A stretch of DNA of 55,605 bases from Patescibacteria group bacterium (GTDB taxonomy: Bacteria; Patescibacteriota; Microgenomatia; UBA8517). The notes beneath the pieces were generated by a model. The model was not told where the DNA came from and did no database searches. It saw only the letters and a list, made by a program, of their open reading frames with translations. The position numbers and the translations under genes are program-made. The stretch spans positions 74,752 to 130,356 of the forward strand of contig JAHJHG010000006.1 of the NCBI GenBank assembly GCA_018823885.1. The letters are read 5' to 3'. Within the stretch, counting starts at the first letter, position 1. Each line of letters begins with the position of its first letter. This document shows positions 22,664 through 31,827 of the stretch, piece after piece.

Positions 22664-25120
22664 GTGGCCCGCAAGCCAAAACTGCCTACCAATAGGCAGG
22701 CGAAACAAAATGTTAAACTTGCCCCAAAATTAGACAAAAACCACCTTGCTCCCTTAGGAAAGGTGTTAGTTTTTGCTGGTAAACCTTTTTACCTCACTCT
22801 TACCTATCTTGCCATTACTCTTCTTTTTACCATCTACTGGACTGGACGAATAACCCGACTGTTTCTGGGCTTTCTTATATTTATCACTCTTAAGTTTTTA
22901 AACAAACTCCCCGACCTTATCAAAAAACCTGACTTCACATACAAATTAAAGGGCGTTAAGCTTCTGGGTCTTAAATTAAAACTTAGGGCTATTAGTCTTC
23001 CAAAACTTAAACTACCGAAGATTAGTTTTAAATTCAGAACAGCGCTAGTTATATTAATTACTCTCTTCTCTCTCTTTTGGCTATTAATTCTTAAAGATCT
23101 CCCCTCCCCTAAAGAATTAGTAACCAGGAAACAAGAAATGTCAACAAAAATATACGACAGGAATGGTGAGCTGCTTTTCAAAATATATAAAGACAAAAAT
23201 AGAACCCCAGTATCTTTGAATCAGGTTCCTATTCAAGTAAGACTTGCAACATTGGCCGCCGAAGATGCTGAATTTTATCAACACCTAGGTTTTTCCGTTC
23301 GAGGGATTATGAGGTCGACAATAAGGAATGCAACCCGGGGAGAACTAGCTGGCGGTTCAACGATCACTCAGCAACTTGTTAAAAATGCCTTACTTTCTTC
23401 CGAAAAAACAATTATCCGAAAAGTTAGAGAGATTGTATTGGCCATTGGAGTTGAACTAACTTTCACCAAAGACGAAATCCTTGAAATGTATTTAAATGAA
23501 GTCTCTTATGGAGGTACAGCTTATGGTATTGAAGAGGCTTCACAAGTTTACTTCGCCAAAGATGTAGGAAGCCTAAATCTTGCCGAAGCGGCTCTACTAG
23601 CCGGACTTCCAAAAAGTCCTACAAAATATTCCCCCTTCGGACCAAATCCTGATTTTGCAATAGAGCGCCAGAGAGAAGTAATCAGGCTCATGAGAATAAA
23701 CAAATATATAAGCGAAGAGCAGGAGGAAGCAGCTTTAAATGAAAAACTATCTTTTGCTCCAAATAAAATTGATATTAAAGCTCCTCATTTTGTGATGTCG
23801 GTAAAACAGTCATTGGTTGAAAAATATGGTGAAGAATTAATTGAAAAAGGCGGTTTAGAAATAACAACCACCCTTGATTATTCCGTCCAAAAAATGGCAG
23901 AAGAGGCTGTTACCAACGAAATCGAAAGACTTAGTTCTCTCAATGTAACAAACGGGGCCGCTCTTGTTATGAATCCACAAACAGGTGAAATTCTAGCGAT
24001 GGTCGGTTCAAAAAATTACTTTGACACCGAAGCCGGAGGAAATGTAAATGTCATCACCAGACTTAGACAACCCGGTTCTGCGATAAAACCCATTAATTAT
24101 GCCTATGCGCTTTCAAATGGACATACGCTAGCAACGATATTGGCGGATACACCAGTTATTTTTTCGATTCAAGGGCAGGAACCCTATTCCCCTAAGAACT
24201 ATGATGGAAAATTTCGAGGGAGTATTTCATTGAGAAGTGCATTGGCTGAATCTAGAAATGTACCCGCCGTTAAGGTGCTCGCAAATTACGGTGTAAACAA
24301 GATGATTGAAATGGGTCAAAAAATGGGAATCACAACTTGGGAAGATACTTCAAGATTTGGTCTTTCTTTAACCCTAGGAGGGGGTGACATAAAACTTATT
24401 GACCTGGCCAAAGCTTACGCAACACTGGCTAATTATGGAGAGCGCCCTGATTTTGTATCGATACTTAGCGCCACAAATTACAAGGGTGAAGTAATAGAAG
24501 AGAATGTCTGCACTCAAAGCAAGCTGGGAAAGTATCTCATTGGATTAACACCGTACACCTATGCAGCCGAGGCAGCAAAAAACGTCTGCGAAAGGGAACA
24601 GGTCGTAGATCCTAGGGTTGCTTTCTTGCTAACTGATATCCTAAGCGACAATCAAGCGCGAGCGCCGGCTTTTGGAAGCCAATCTCTCCTTAATATTCCA
24701 GGACATCCTGAAGTAGCTGTTAAAACAGGAACGAGCAATGACTTACGAGATAATTTAGCTATTGGCTATAACCAAGATTATCTGGTCGCTGTTTGGGTTG
24801 GCAATAATGACAATTCTCCAATGGCAAGAGTCGCTTCAGGCATCACAGGAGCAACTCCTATCTGGAACAAAATTATGAGTACTCTTTTGGCAAATGAGCA
24901 GAATAAGGAGTGGGAAGTACCAGAAGGATTAAAAGAAGTTCCTGTTTGTACTCTTACGGGCACTCTTCCCTGTGAAGGTTGTCCTGTCCGTCTGGAATGG
25001 TTCCTGGAAGAAAACCAGCCCCAAAAGGCTTGTAGGATAGAACAAGTCCTTAAAGAAAAAGAAAAGAAGGAAAAAGCGGAAGGAGAAATATTGGAACCGG
25101 CCGCAAGAACCGAACAATAA
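22664..25120 (+). CDS. Second class A penicillin-binding protein, extended N-terminus
   Basis: An 818-residue bifunctional synthase parallel to its neighbour. GT51 motifs are AAEDAEFYQHLGF and GGSTITQQLVKNALL; transpeptidase motifs are SXXK (PGSAIKPINY, about residue 470), SXN (ESRNVPAVK) and KTG (VKTGTSNDLRDN, about 686). Unlike the first copy it has about 120 extra N-terminal residues: two hydrophobic segments (about 40-85), a basic leucine/lysine-rich linker and the usual anchor near 125-140. The start is GTG at 22664, 8 bases after a -10 box. Codons 7-12 are formed by a palindromic repeat. It ends two bases from the convergent hydrolase gene. Confidence 0.93.
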   Translation: MARKPKLPTNRQAKQNVKLAPKLDKNHLAPLGKVLVFAGKPFYLTLTYLAITLLFTIYWTGRITRLFLGFLIFITLKFLNKLPDLIKKPDFTYKLKGVKLLGLKLKLRAISLPKLKLPKISFKFRTALVILITLFSLFWLLILKDLPSPKELVTRKQEMSTKIYDRNGELLFKIYKDKNRTPVSLNQVPIQVRLATLAAEDAEFYQHLGFSVRGIMRSTIRNATRGELAGGSTITQQLVKNALLSSEKTIIRKVREIVLAIGVELTFTKDEILEMYLNEVSYGGTAYGIEEASQVYFAKDVGSLNLAEAALLAGLPKSPTKYSPFGPNPDFAIERQREVIRLMRINKYISEEQEEAALNEKLSFAPNKIDIKAPHFVMSVKQSLVEKYGEELIEKGGLEITTTLDYSVQKMAEEAVTNEIERLSSLNVTNGAALVMNPQTGEILAMVGSKNYFDTEAGGNVNVITRLRQPGSAIKPINYAYALSNGHTLATILADTPVIFSIQGQEPYSPKNYDGKFRGSISLRSALAESRNVPAVKVLANYGVNKMIEMGQKMGITTWEDTSRFGLSLTLGGGDIKLIDLAKAYATLANYGERPDFVSILSATNYKGEVIEENVCTQSKLGKYLIGLTPYTYAAEAAKNVCEREQVVDPRVAFLLTDILSDNQARAPAFGSQSLLNIPGHPEVAVKTGTSNDLRDNLAIGYNQDYLVAVWVGNNDNSPMARVASGITGATPIWNKIMSTLLANEQNKEWEVPEGLKEVPVCTLTGTLPCEGCPVRLEWFLEENQPQKACRIEQVLKEKEKKEKAEGEILEPAARTEQ
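22682..22699. repeat. Palindrome inside the second PBP coding sequence
   Basis: CTGCCTA-CCAA-TAGGCAG is a 7-bp inverted repeat coding for residues LPTNRQ of the second PBP. It resembles the intergenic palindrome at 13935, so a dispersed repeat may have been captured into the 5' end of the gene. Confidence 0.5.
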
Positions 25121-25121
25121 A

Positions 25122-26165
25122 TTACTTGGCTTCCTGGTTATAAATAGCCTTCGATATCTCTGGAAATGCTTGATCTGCTTCTCTTTCAACAACTCCCTTA
25201 CTTAAAAGAACTAGTATGAAAGGCTCATCTGTAAAAAGAATGCCGGCATCGTTTACAACATGGATTTCTCTCCCGTACTTATGGGCAACATCAATACTCG
25301 ATGGAATACCGGCCGCAAGCCACTCCTCATATATAGTATCCGTTAAAAAACCGAGAAGTTCGTCCTTGTGTTTTTTAGAAATAACGTCACCTTCCCAAAG
25401 TTTCTCAAAGAAAAGACCTATATCATATGGTGTCGTTTTTTGGTCTTCTCCGATAACAACCGTGTTCTCCATTCCCGATATCTCAATCGCCTGTTTTATT
25501 TTCTCTTCTCCTAATAAATTTCTTGCAATATTCGCGGCCGTGTTATCCGACTCCTTCCCCATATAGCTCAATATTTCTCGGTAAGTTAACTCAAACCCTT
25601 CCGGTTTTCCATAAAGACTTCCTGACCCTGCAACTTTATCACTACTTTTTAGAATGTAAGTTGTCTCTAGGTTTATGCTCCCTTTTTCTGCTTCGAGATA
25701 CATTGCAAGCATGACTGGAAGTTTATTCAAAGAGGCTGGCTCGAAAGTATCGTTCTCATTGACTCCATAACTAACACCATTATCCAATCTAATAATATAT
25801 AACCCATAAACTCCCGATAAGCTTTTTGTTTTTTCTTTAAAAGAAGAAATTACTTCCTTCGCTGTTTCATCTAATTCCGCCTTGTCTTTCTCTATTACAA
25901 TCGTTCCACTTCTAAATGAAGGGAAAGCAATCCTAGACAAACCTGGGAGTTTCCAATTCCTGGCTGAAAATGCAAGTATTACCGACGCCAAAATAGTTGC
26001 AGAAAGAACAAAGAATATTAAATACCTTTCCTTCTTGCCCCATGGTGCAGGATCCTTTTTCTTTCTTCGAGATCTGGAATCAGAGTTGAAATTTTTTTTA
26101 TCTCTCGCAATAAACTTTTCTTCCTTTTGTTCTCTTTCTTCCTTTTCTTTTCTTAAAATCCCCAT
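25122..26165 (-). CDS. Beta-lactamase-fold serine hydrolase, membrane-anchored
   Basis: A 347-residue protein with a highly charged cytoplasmic N-terminus (about 45 residues), one transmembrane helix (about 49-70) and an extracytoplasmic domain of the class A beta-lactamase/PBP fold. Motifs: SXXK as PASLNKLPV (about residue 143), SDN in GKESDNTAAN (about 204), and KXG as AHKYGREIH. The omega-loop Glu-X2-Leu-Asn of true beta-lactamases is not visible, so a peptidase or transpeptidase-like role is more likely than drug resistance. It converges on the PBP pair; a TAAAAT box ends 7 bases before the ATG. Confidence 0.82.
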   Translation of the reverse strand: MGILRKEKEEREQKEEKFIARDKKNFNSDSRSRRKKKDPAPWGKKERYLIFFVLSATILASVILAFSARNWKLPGLSRIAFPSFRSGTIVIEKDKAELDETAKEVISSFKEKTKSLSGVYGLYIIRLDNGVSYGVNENDTFEPASLNKLPVMLAMYLEAEKGSINLETTYILKSSDKVAGSGSLYGKPEGFELTYREILSYMGKESDNTAANIARNLLGEEKIKQAIEISGMENTVVIGEDQKTTPYDIGLFFEKLWEGDVISKKHKDELLGFLTDTIYEEWLAAGIPSSIDVAHKYGREIHVVNDAGILFTDEPFILVLLSKGVVEREADQAFPEISKAIYNQEAK

Positions 26166-26171
26166 GTCCGC

Positions 26172-26177
26172 ATTTTA
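26172..26177 (-). promoter_or_regulatory. -10 box of the serine hydrolase gene
   Basis: The minus strand reads GACAGGTAAAATGCGGAC followed by the ATG at 26165. TAAAAT ends 7 bases before the start, giving a probable leaderless mRNA. The remainder of the gap up to 26328 shows nothing I can name. Confidence 0.55.
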
Positions 26178-26328
26178 CCTGTCAGTGGCTATTACACGCA
26201 AGCCTTGCTTATGAAATAACAATCTAGGAAACAATATTTTCTATTAAAGTCTTTTCGTATTATTTTCGGAGTTCAACAGGTGTCTAATTGACTGTGTTTG
26301 AATGATTACTTTTTATACTCGGAGTGGG

Positions 26329-27315
26329 TTATTTCCTCCGTTTCTCCCAAACTTCCTTATTAACTAAGTTTTCAGGTTTTTTGCCCTGAAAAGCATCTAA
26401 GATTGCACTAACCGCTTGTTCTCCCATCTTTTCCCTCGCTTCCCAGGTGGCTGATGCAATATGTGGAGTCAGGACTATATTTTCCATTCCAATAAGTTCG
26501 GGGTTAATATCTGGTTCGTTATCAAACACGTCTAAGGCAGCACCTAAGAGTTGGCCTGAACGTAAGGCTTCCGCCAGATCCTTTTCATTAACTACCGGAC
26601 CTCTTGACGTGTTAACGAGATATGAACGCTTCTTCATTTTCGCCAAACTCTCTTTATTAACCATATGCCTTGTTTCTTCAGTTAAGGGAACGTGGAAGGT
26701 GACAAAATCGCTTTTAGCCAAAAGCCCCTCTAGTTCGACAAAGGTAACTCCCAATTCCTTTTCCGCTTTTTCATCACGGCTTCTCTTGTTATACAGAACA
26801 GTCATGCTGTAACCCTTTGCGCGTCTGGCAACCATGGAGCCAATTCTCCCTAAACCAACTATCCCCAGGGTTTTACCAAGAAGTCCTGTTCCTAAAAAAA
26901 TACCCGGTTCCCACCCCCTATATCCTCCGCGTCTAGTAGCCTCGTCCGCCTCTACTATACGACGGGCAAGAGAGAGAATTAAGGCCCAGGTATGTTCTGC
27001 AACTGCCTCATTGACTTCGTTGCTTGGAGTGTTTGTTACCACTATTCCCCTATCCGTTGCTGCCTTTATATCAACATTGTCAAAACCAACTGCGTAATTT
27101 GAAATTATCTTTAATTGCGGTCCAGCTGCATCCATAAGCGACCCGTCAATTCGATCCGTAAGAAGAGTAAGAAGCGCATCTGCATCTCTCACTTTTTCAA
27201 CTAATTCCTCTTCTTTTAAAGGCCGGTCAAATTCTGAAATAACTACCTCATGTCCTGCGGACGTAAGTTTTTCTATTGCTTTTCCTGGAGTTTTTCTTGT
27301 TGCAAATATTTTCAT
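26329..27315 (-). CDS. D-2-hydroxyacid dehydrogenase (glycerate/glyoxylate reductase type)
   Basis: A 328-residue NAD(P)-dependent dehydrogenase. The nucleotide-binding loop is GLLGKTLGIVGLGRIGSMVA. Catalytic residues are Arg in NTSRGPVVNE, Glu in FDNEPDINPE and His in LTPHIASAT. It resembles glyoxylate/hydroxypyruvate reductases, with substrate uncertain (D-glycerate, lactate or phosphoglycerate are alternatives; the regulatory ACT domain of SerA is absent). It overlaps the sugar-kinase gene by one base at the tail of the central-carbon cluster. Confidence 0.9.
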   Translation of the reverse strand: MKIFATRKTPGKAIEKLTSAGHEVVISEFDRPLKEEELVEKVRDADALLTLLTDRIDGSLMDAAGPQLKIISNYAVGFDNVDIKAATDRGIVVTNTPSNEVNEAVAEHTWALILSLARRIVEADEATRRGGYRGWEPGIFLGTGLLGKTLGIVGLGRIGSMVARRAKGYSMTVLYNKRSRDEKAEKELGVTFVELEGLLAKSDFVTFHVPLTEETRHMVNKESLAKMKKRSYLVNTSRGPVVNEKDLAEALRSGQLLGAALDVFDNEPDINPELIGMENIVLTPHIASATWEAREKMGEQAVSAILDAFQGKKPENLVNKEVWEKRRK

Positions 27316-28310
27316 TAAAATTCTCCAACCTTTACTTCACTGCTCCTTGCTCTTTCTATCCATGTCGGCATTTCTGATTCCTTTATTAAACCCCTCTGGG
27401 AGCCAATATAGCCTATCACTGAAGCAGAGTTTAAGGTACCCCAAAGGAGTGCCTCCTCAAGGCTTTTCCCTTTTATTAAGGCCGCAATACAACCCGACCC
27501 GAAGGCATCTCCTGCCCCAGTTCTTTCGTAGGCATCAACAGGAAGAACCTCTGCCTTAACAAATTTTGTACCATCGTAAACAAAAGAACCATTGCTACCG
27601 TCCGTAATAATGGATATTTTTGGACCTAGAGCAGAGAGTGCTTGAAGAAGCTCCTTTTCCTTATTCTTGGTTTCTTTCATTCCTGTAAGTGTTTCCGCCT
27701 CTTTTCTGTTTACGTAAACCATATATGAGCAAGAGAGAACATCCTTAATTGAATCAAGGCCGGCCCTCAATTGACGACTGCCAGGATTAAAGGCCAATTT
27801 TACTTCTCCATTTTTCTTCATCCAGTCAAGAAGATGATTATAAAAAGGTCTAAACGAATCTCCCATTGAGGTCAGATATATCCAAGGAGCTGATGGAAGT
27901 TGAACAGGAAATTCATAACTTCTTGGTGCCTTATAAGTAAAGATTGTCCTTTCTCCTGCAAAATTTATAACCGTAGAATAATTCGAGTTTGTTGCAGGCT
28001 GTTGAATGACATAAGTTGTATCAACACCTTCGTTTTTTAGTTTTCCAATAATTTTGTTACCCACATCGTCATCGCCAAGAGTCAAAACGGTGGCTGATTT
28101 CACTCCAAGCCTTTTGGTACCAACCGCGTTATTGGCAGCATTTCCTCCAACAGAAATTTCAAAATTATTAACCGGGATTTTGTCACCATAAGAAAAGGCA
28201 ATAAGGCTCTCTTTTGTGTTTACCTGGCAAAAAGTTTCAAGTTCGTTTGGGGTCATAAAAACATCGAGTGACGAGTCTCCAATTGAAAGTAACTCTATTT
28301 GATTATCCAT
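27315..28310 (-). CDS. PfkB/ribokinase-family carbohydrate kinase
   Basis: A 331-residue kinase with the N-terminal glycine pair signature ISVGGNAANNAVGTKRLG and the C-terminal ATP/anion-hole signature ERTGAGDAFGSGCIAALI containing the catalytic Asp. The substrate could be a sugar (ribose, fructose, fructose 6-phosphate) or a nucleoside. Its place next to aldolase suggests a sugar-phosphate role, possibly replacing a 6-phosphofructokinase, since no PfkA is seen. It starts two bases after the aldolase stop. Confidence 0.88.
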   Translation of the reverse strand: MDNQIELLSIGDSSLDVFMTPNELETFCQVNTKESLIAFSYGDKIPVNNFEISVGGNAANNAVGTKRLGVKSATVLTLGDDDVGNKIIGKLKNEGVDTTYVIQQPATNSNYSTVINFAGERTIFTYKAPRSYEFPVQLPSAPWIYLTSMGDSFRPFYNHLLDWMKKNGEVKLAFNPGSRQLRAGLDSIKDVLSCSYMVYVNRKEAETLTGMKETKNKEKELLQALSALGPKISIITDGSNGSFVYDGTKFVKAEVLPVDAYERTGAGDAFGSGCIAALIKGKSLEEALLWGTLNSASVIGYIGSQRGLIKESEMPTWIERARSSEVKVGEF

Positions 28311-28311
28311 T

Positions 28312-29325
28312 TTATTCTTTCACTTCTACCTTATATTTTCCCTGTCTCGCAAGCGAAGTGGATCTTGCAACTTCATAAAACACTTCTTGAGCCATAGTAG
28401 CATTATTTTCCTCCCCCTTCCAAGCATCAAGAGCGGAACTTTGTAAAGCTCTCCCAAAAGAAAAGCTTAGTTCCCAAGGATATTTATCACCCTCTTCGTT
28501 TATTCCATTGAGATTGGCTACAGCCTCCTCAGATGATTGCCCCCCAGAAAGAAATACTATTCCTGGAACTTCCTCCGGAACCGTTGCTTCAAGCGCCCTT
28601 AAAGAAAACTGAGCGGCCTCCTTAGGTTCAGCTTTTACTAAAGATTTCTTCCCCGGCAATACCATATTTGTTTTGAGAAGTAATCCTTCCAAAAAGACTT
28701 GTTTTTTTTCAAGCTCTTCAAAAACTGTTTTCAATACTAATTTAGTAACAATTTCACACTTAGTAATTGTATGTTCCCCCTCCATTAGAACTTCTGGCTC
28801 AACAATTGGCACAAAACCATTCTCTTGAGATATTTTGGCATACTCAGCTAGTCTTTTTGCATTCTCTAAAATAGCCTCTATGGAGGGATAAATTTGATCT
28901 ATATATACAACGGCTCTCCATTTAGTGAACTTCAATTCCATTTTCTTGTATTCCAATAGTCTTTCTGATAAACCCTTCAAGCCTTTTGTAACCTCTTCTT
29001 TATCATTTTGAAAAGGCTCTTTTCCTTCGTCAACTTTTATCCCGGGAATTATTCCTCTTTGGGAAAGATATTCTGGAAAAGCAATGCCTTCGTCATTTTT
29101 CTGCTTGACGGTTTCGTCAAACATAATAACTCCACTGATAAACTCCTCTATTTTGGGAGTAGAAAAAAGCATTTGTCTATACTTGCGGTTTAGTTCTGGG
29201 GTCGAAGTAATACCAATCGATTCAAATCTTTTTGTTATCGTTCCCGTACTTTCATCAGCCGCCAAAATTCCTTTGTTTTTGGCAACTAACTTTTCAGCAA
29301 TCTCTTTTAGGGCAACTTTATCCAT
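28312..29325 (-). CDS. Class I fructose-bisphosphate aldolase
   Basis: Cleaves fructose 1,6-bisphosphate to two triose phosphates through a Schiff base. The 337-residue protein matches the animal/plant-like class I enzyme: NKGILAADESTGTITKRFES at the N-terminus, KWRAVVYI and the Schiff-base lysine in GLLLKTNMVLPGK, then FLSGGQSSEEA near the phosphate site. No zinc ligands of the class II type are present. A 51-base gap with a TACAAT element precedes the ATG, so this gene may have its own promoter within the cluster. Confidence 0.94.
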   Translation of the reverse strand: MDKVALKEIAEKLVAKNKGILAADESTGTITKRFESIGITSTPELNRKYRQMLFSTPKIEEFISGVIMFDETVKQKNDEGIAFPEYLSQRGIIPGIKVDEGKEPFQNDKEEVTKGLKGLSERLLEYKKMELKFTKWRAVVYIDQIYPSIEAILENAKRLAEYAKISQENGFVPIVEPEVLMEGEHTITKCEIVTKLVLKTVFEELEKKQVFLEGLLLKTNMVLPGKKSLVKAEPKEAAQFSLRALEATVPEEVPGIVFLSGGQSSEEAVANLNGINEEGDKYPWELSFSFGRALQSSALDAWKGEENNATMAQEVFYEVARSTSLARQGKYKVEVKE

Positions 29326-29376
29326 ATATATTGTAAATTAAATTTAACACTTAGCTCTTATGCGGGCAATCCGTTA

Positions 29377-30372
29377 TTAAGAAGTTTTAAGCTTAATAAC
29401 TCTTTTAACTGCTTTCGCAATATCAACTGATTTCATTTTGTATTTTGCAAGAAGTTCACTAGGTTTGCCAGATTCTCCAAAGGAATCAGGCATACCTACA
29501 AAGCCCATTGGTACAGGAAAGTTTCTAGCCAAAACTTCAGAAACAGCGCCCCCAAGACCCCCTGTAATTTGATGTTCTTCAACAGTAACAATTGCTCCAG
29601 TTGTTTTCGCGGCTCGAATTATTGCTTGTTCATCAAGAAGTTTAATTGTATGGCAGTTGATAACAAGTGTTTCAATTTTGCTATTATCTAGTTCCTTTGC
29701 CGCAAGTAATGCCTCATACACCAATGAACCACAAGCTATTATGGCAACTTGAGGGCTTTTGGTTTCCCAGAGACTCTCAGCTCTACCAATTTTAAAAGGA
29801 CTCTTTTCCGTTGTAAAAACGGGCGTTTCTTCTCTGGAAAACCTAATATATGTTGGTTTCTCGTTCTTTGCAGCCTCAATAACCGCTTTTTTAGTTTCAA
29901 TTGCGTCAGCTGGAGCAATCACTATCATGTTTGGTAACGCTCTCATTATGGCAATATCTTCTAACATCTGATGGGTTGCCCCATCGGGACCAACGATTAT
30001 TCCGGCATGAGAACCAGCAATTTTTACGGGGACGTCATTTAGACAAATCGTTGTTCGTATCTGTTCCCAATTTCTTCCTGGAGAAAATACGGCAAAAGAA
30101 GAGATAAAAGGAATTTTACCGTAATTAGCCATCCCAGAGGCTATTGTCGCGAGAGCCTGTTCGGCAACGCCCACTTCAATAAATCTTTTGGGAAATTTGT
30201 CCTGAAACAAATGACTTCTTGTACTCTCTGTTAAATCAGCGCACAAGACAACAACATTTTCATCTTTCTCCCCCGCCACAACTAACCCTTCACCATAACC
30301 ATTCCTTGAAGGAACTTTTTCAATATCCTTTTTGAATACTTGTGTTGACAAATTTGCTGCTTTTCTAATCAT
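29377..30372 (-). CDS. Transketolase, C-terminal subunit
   Basis: The C-terminal half of a split transketolase, 331 residues: pyrimidine-binding domain with VVLCADLTESTRS, FIEVGVAEQALATIASGMAN (containing the Glu that activates thiamine diphosphate) and FAVFSPGRNWEQIRTTI, then the C-terminal domain. I choose ATG 30372, which overlaps the N-terminal subunit stop by eight bases, over the frame's earlier ATG at 30405. With the adjacent subunit it makes the thiamine enzyme linking glycolysis and pentose phosphates. Confidence 0.92.
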   Translation of the reverse strand: MIRKAANLSTQVFKKDIEKVPSRNGYGEGLVVAGEKDENVVVLCADLTESTRSHLFQDKFPKRFIEVGVAEQALATIASGMANYGKIPFISSFAVFSPGRNWEQIRTTICLNDVPVKIAGSHAGIIVGPDGATHQMLEDIAIMRALPNMIVIAPADAIETKKAVIEAAKNEKPTYIRFSREETPVFTTEKSPFKIGRAESLWETKSPQVAIIACGSLVYEALLAAKELDNSKIETLVINCHTIKLLDEQAIIRAAKTTGAIVTVEEHQITGGLGGAVSEVLARNFPVPMGFVGMPDSFGESGKPSELLAKYKMKSVDIAKAVKRVIKLKTS

Positions 30373-31213
30373 CTTCCTTTTTCTTTCTAATCTCTTTTGC
30401 GGCAACTTTTAATTCTTCTAGTGCTTTTCCTGCCTCTTCTTTATTGGGCACTTTACCATGCCATTCAGGTAAATCCTCCATAAAAGAAACTCCTTTTCCT
30501 GGAGTGATATTGGCTATTATCACTGTTGGTTCTTCTGATTCCATTCTCGCTTTTGTAACAGCATTAATAATTTCTTCCATGTTATGACCGTCAATATCGA
30601 TTACATGCCAATTAAAGGCTTCGTATTTTTCTTTTAAAGGCTCCAGGGGCATTACATCTTCTGTATCTCCGTCGCTTTGAATGAAATTTCTATCAACAAA
30701 ACATGTCAAATTAGAAAGTTTATTTTTCCCGGCAAACATTACTGCTTCCCAATGATTTCCTGAGTCGTGTTCGCCGTCACTTGTAATGCAAAATGTTCTA
30801 AATCTAGCTCCATCCATTCTGGCCGCATATGCAATTCCGGCGGCCTGAGCCAAACCACAACCTAAAGGGCCCGATGTTGTTTCAAATCCTGAATACCTTG
30901 TTCTTTCTGGATGACCTTGAAGGCGGGAGCCCAATTCCCTTAGAGTCTTTAATTCCGATATAGGGAAATAGCCCGAATGAGCCATAGCGGCATAGCGAAC
31001 AGGACAGATGTGTCCATTTGAAAGAATTAATCTATCTCGTTTTTTCCAAGTTGGCCTCTTGGGATCATGCGTTAATATCTTGAAATACAAAGCTGTAAAA
31101 ACATCGGCCATACCAAGAGAACCGGCCGCATGCCCAGACCCAGCGGCAACAAACATTCTAATAACCTCTTGCCTTATTTCATTTGCTTTTTTTTCTAATT
31201 CTTTAGTAGTCAT
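30365..31213 (-). CDS. Transketolase, N-terminal subunit
   Basis: A 282-residue thiamine-diphosphate-binding half. Motifs: AAGSGHAAGSLGMADVFTAL, the cofactor Mg/TPP motif TSDGEHDSGNHWEAVMFAGK and its closing Asn in CFVDRN, plus the conserved HPERTRYSGFETTSGPLG. The split into two genes is common in archaea, thermophiles and CPR bacteria. It overlaps the C-terminal subunit and lies five bases from the LOG-family gene, within the central-carbon operon. Confidence 0.94.
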   Translation of the reverse strand: MTTKELEKKANEIRQEVIRMFVAAGSGHAAGSLGMADVFTALYFKILTHDPKRPTWKKRDRLILSNGHICPVRYAAMAHSGYFPISELKTLRELGSRLQGHPERTRYSGFETTSGPLGCGLAQAAGIAYAARMDGARFRTFCITSDGEHDSGNHWEAVMFAGKNKLSNLTCFVDRNFIQSDGDTEDVMPLEPLKEKYEAFNWHVIDIDGHNMEEIINAVTKARMESEEPTVIIANITPGKGVSFMEDLPEWHGKVPNKEEAGKALEELKVAAKEIRKKKEDD

Positions 31214-31218
31214 TTTTC

Positions 31219-31821
31219 TTACAACTGGAATGCCTTTTCTCTATCATGAATATTATTCTGCTTTTTTAAAGCATCCTCAAATATTTCTATTGCTTCGTAT
31301 GCTTCAAGGGGGGTTTTAACAACTTTGTATACTTTTAAATCCTCCGGCCTAATTCTCATATTTTTTTTGAAGTCTTTAATAATTTCATTCCAAAATTCAC
31401 CGTATAGAATTAAGGGCTTGTGGTGACCAAAATATAACCTGGCCAATCCCCAAGCCATACCAAATTCCGAAATTGTGCCTGTCCCTCCTCTAAATATTAC
31501 GTACGCGTCCCCTAATTCGAGAAGCTTCATTGTTCTTTCCAAATAATTTTTAGCTTCAACCTCTTCGTCCATAGGATTTTCCGGATCTCGGCCCTCATAG
31601 TTTGTGATATCTTCCGGATAAAAAGTAACGCCAATCGCTCTACCCCCTGCCGCCTTCGCTCCCTCAGAAACAGCTCTCATCACCCCAGGTCCTCCTCCAT
31701 TTATGGCCACTAAGCCTTTTTCCGTCAAAAACTTAGCACACTCGTAGGCCTCTTTATACAAAGGGTCATTAGGTGCTGCATCGGCAAAACCGAAATATGA
31801 AACCTGTTTTATTTTTTTCAT
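31219..31821 (-). CDS. LOG-family (TIGR00725/00730-like) nucleotide phosphoribohydrolase
   Basis: A 200-residue Rossmann-fold protein with the motifs INGGGPGVMRAVSEGAKAAG and the substrate-binding FRGGTGTISEFGMAW (a GGxGTxxE loop). LOG enzymes cleave nucleoside 5'-monophosphates to base and ribose 5-phosphate; others of this fold are DprA-like or of unknown role. Here the product ribose 5-phosphate would feed the neighbouring transketolase and RpiB, a plausible nucleotide-salvage link. It starts six bases after gap. Confidence 0.85.
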   Translation of the reverse strand: MKKIKQVSYFGFADAAPNDPLYKEAYECAKFLTEKGLVAINGGGPGVMRAVSEGAKAAGGRAIGVTFYPEDITNYEGRDPENPMDEEVEAKNYLERTMKLLELGDAYVIFRGGTGTISEFGMAWGLARLYFGHHKPLILYGEFWNEIIKDFKKNMRIRPEDLKVYKVVKTPLEAYEAIEIFEDALKKQNNIHDREKAFQL

Positions 31822-31827
31822 TAATCG

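Noticed and set aside
25122-26165. True class A beta-lactamase (resistance gene)
   Set aside because: SXXK, SDN and KXG-like motifs are present, but the omega-loop Glu needed for deacylation is not recognisable and the protein has a large cytoplasmic tail and anchor.
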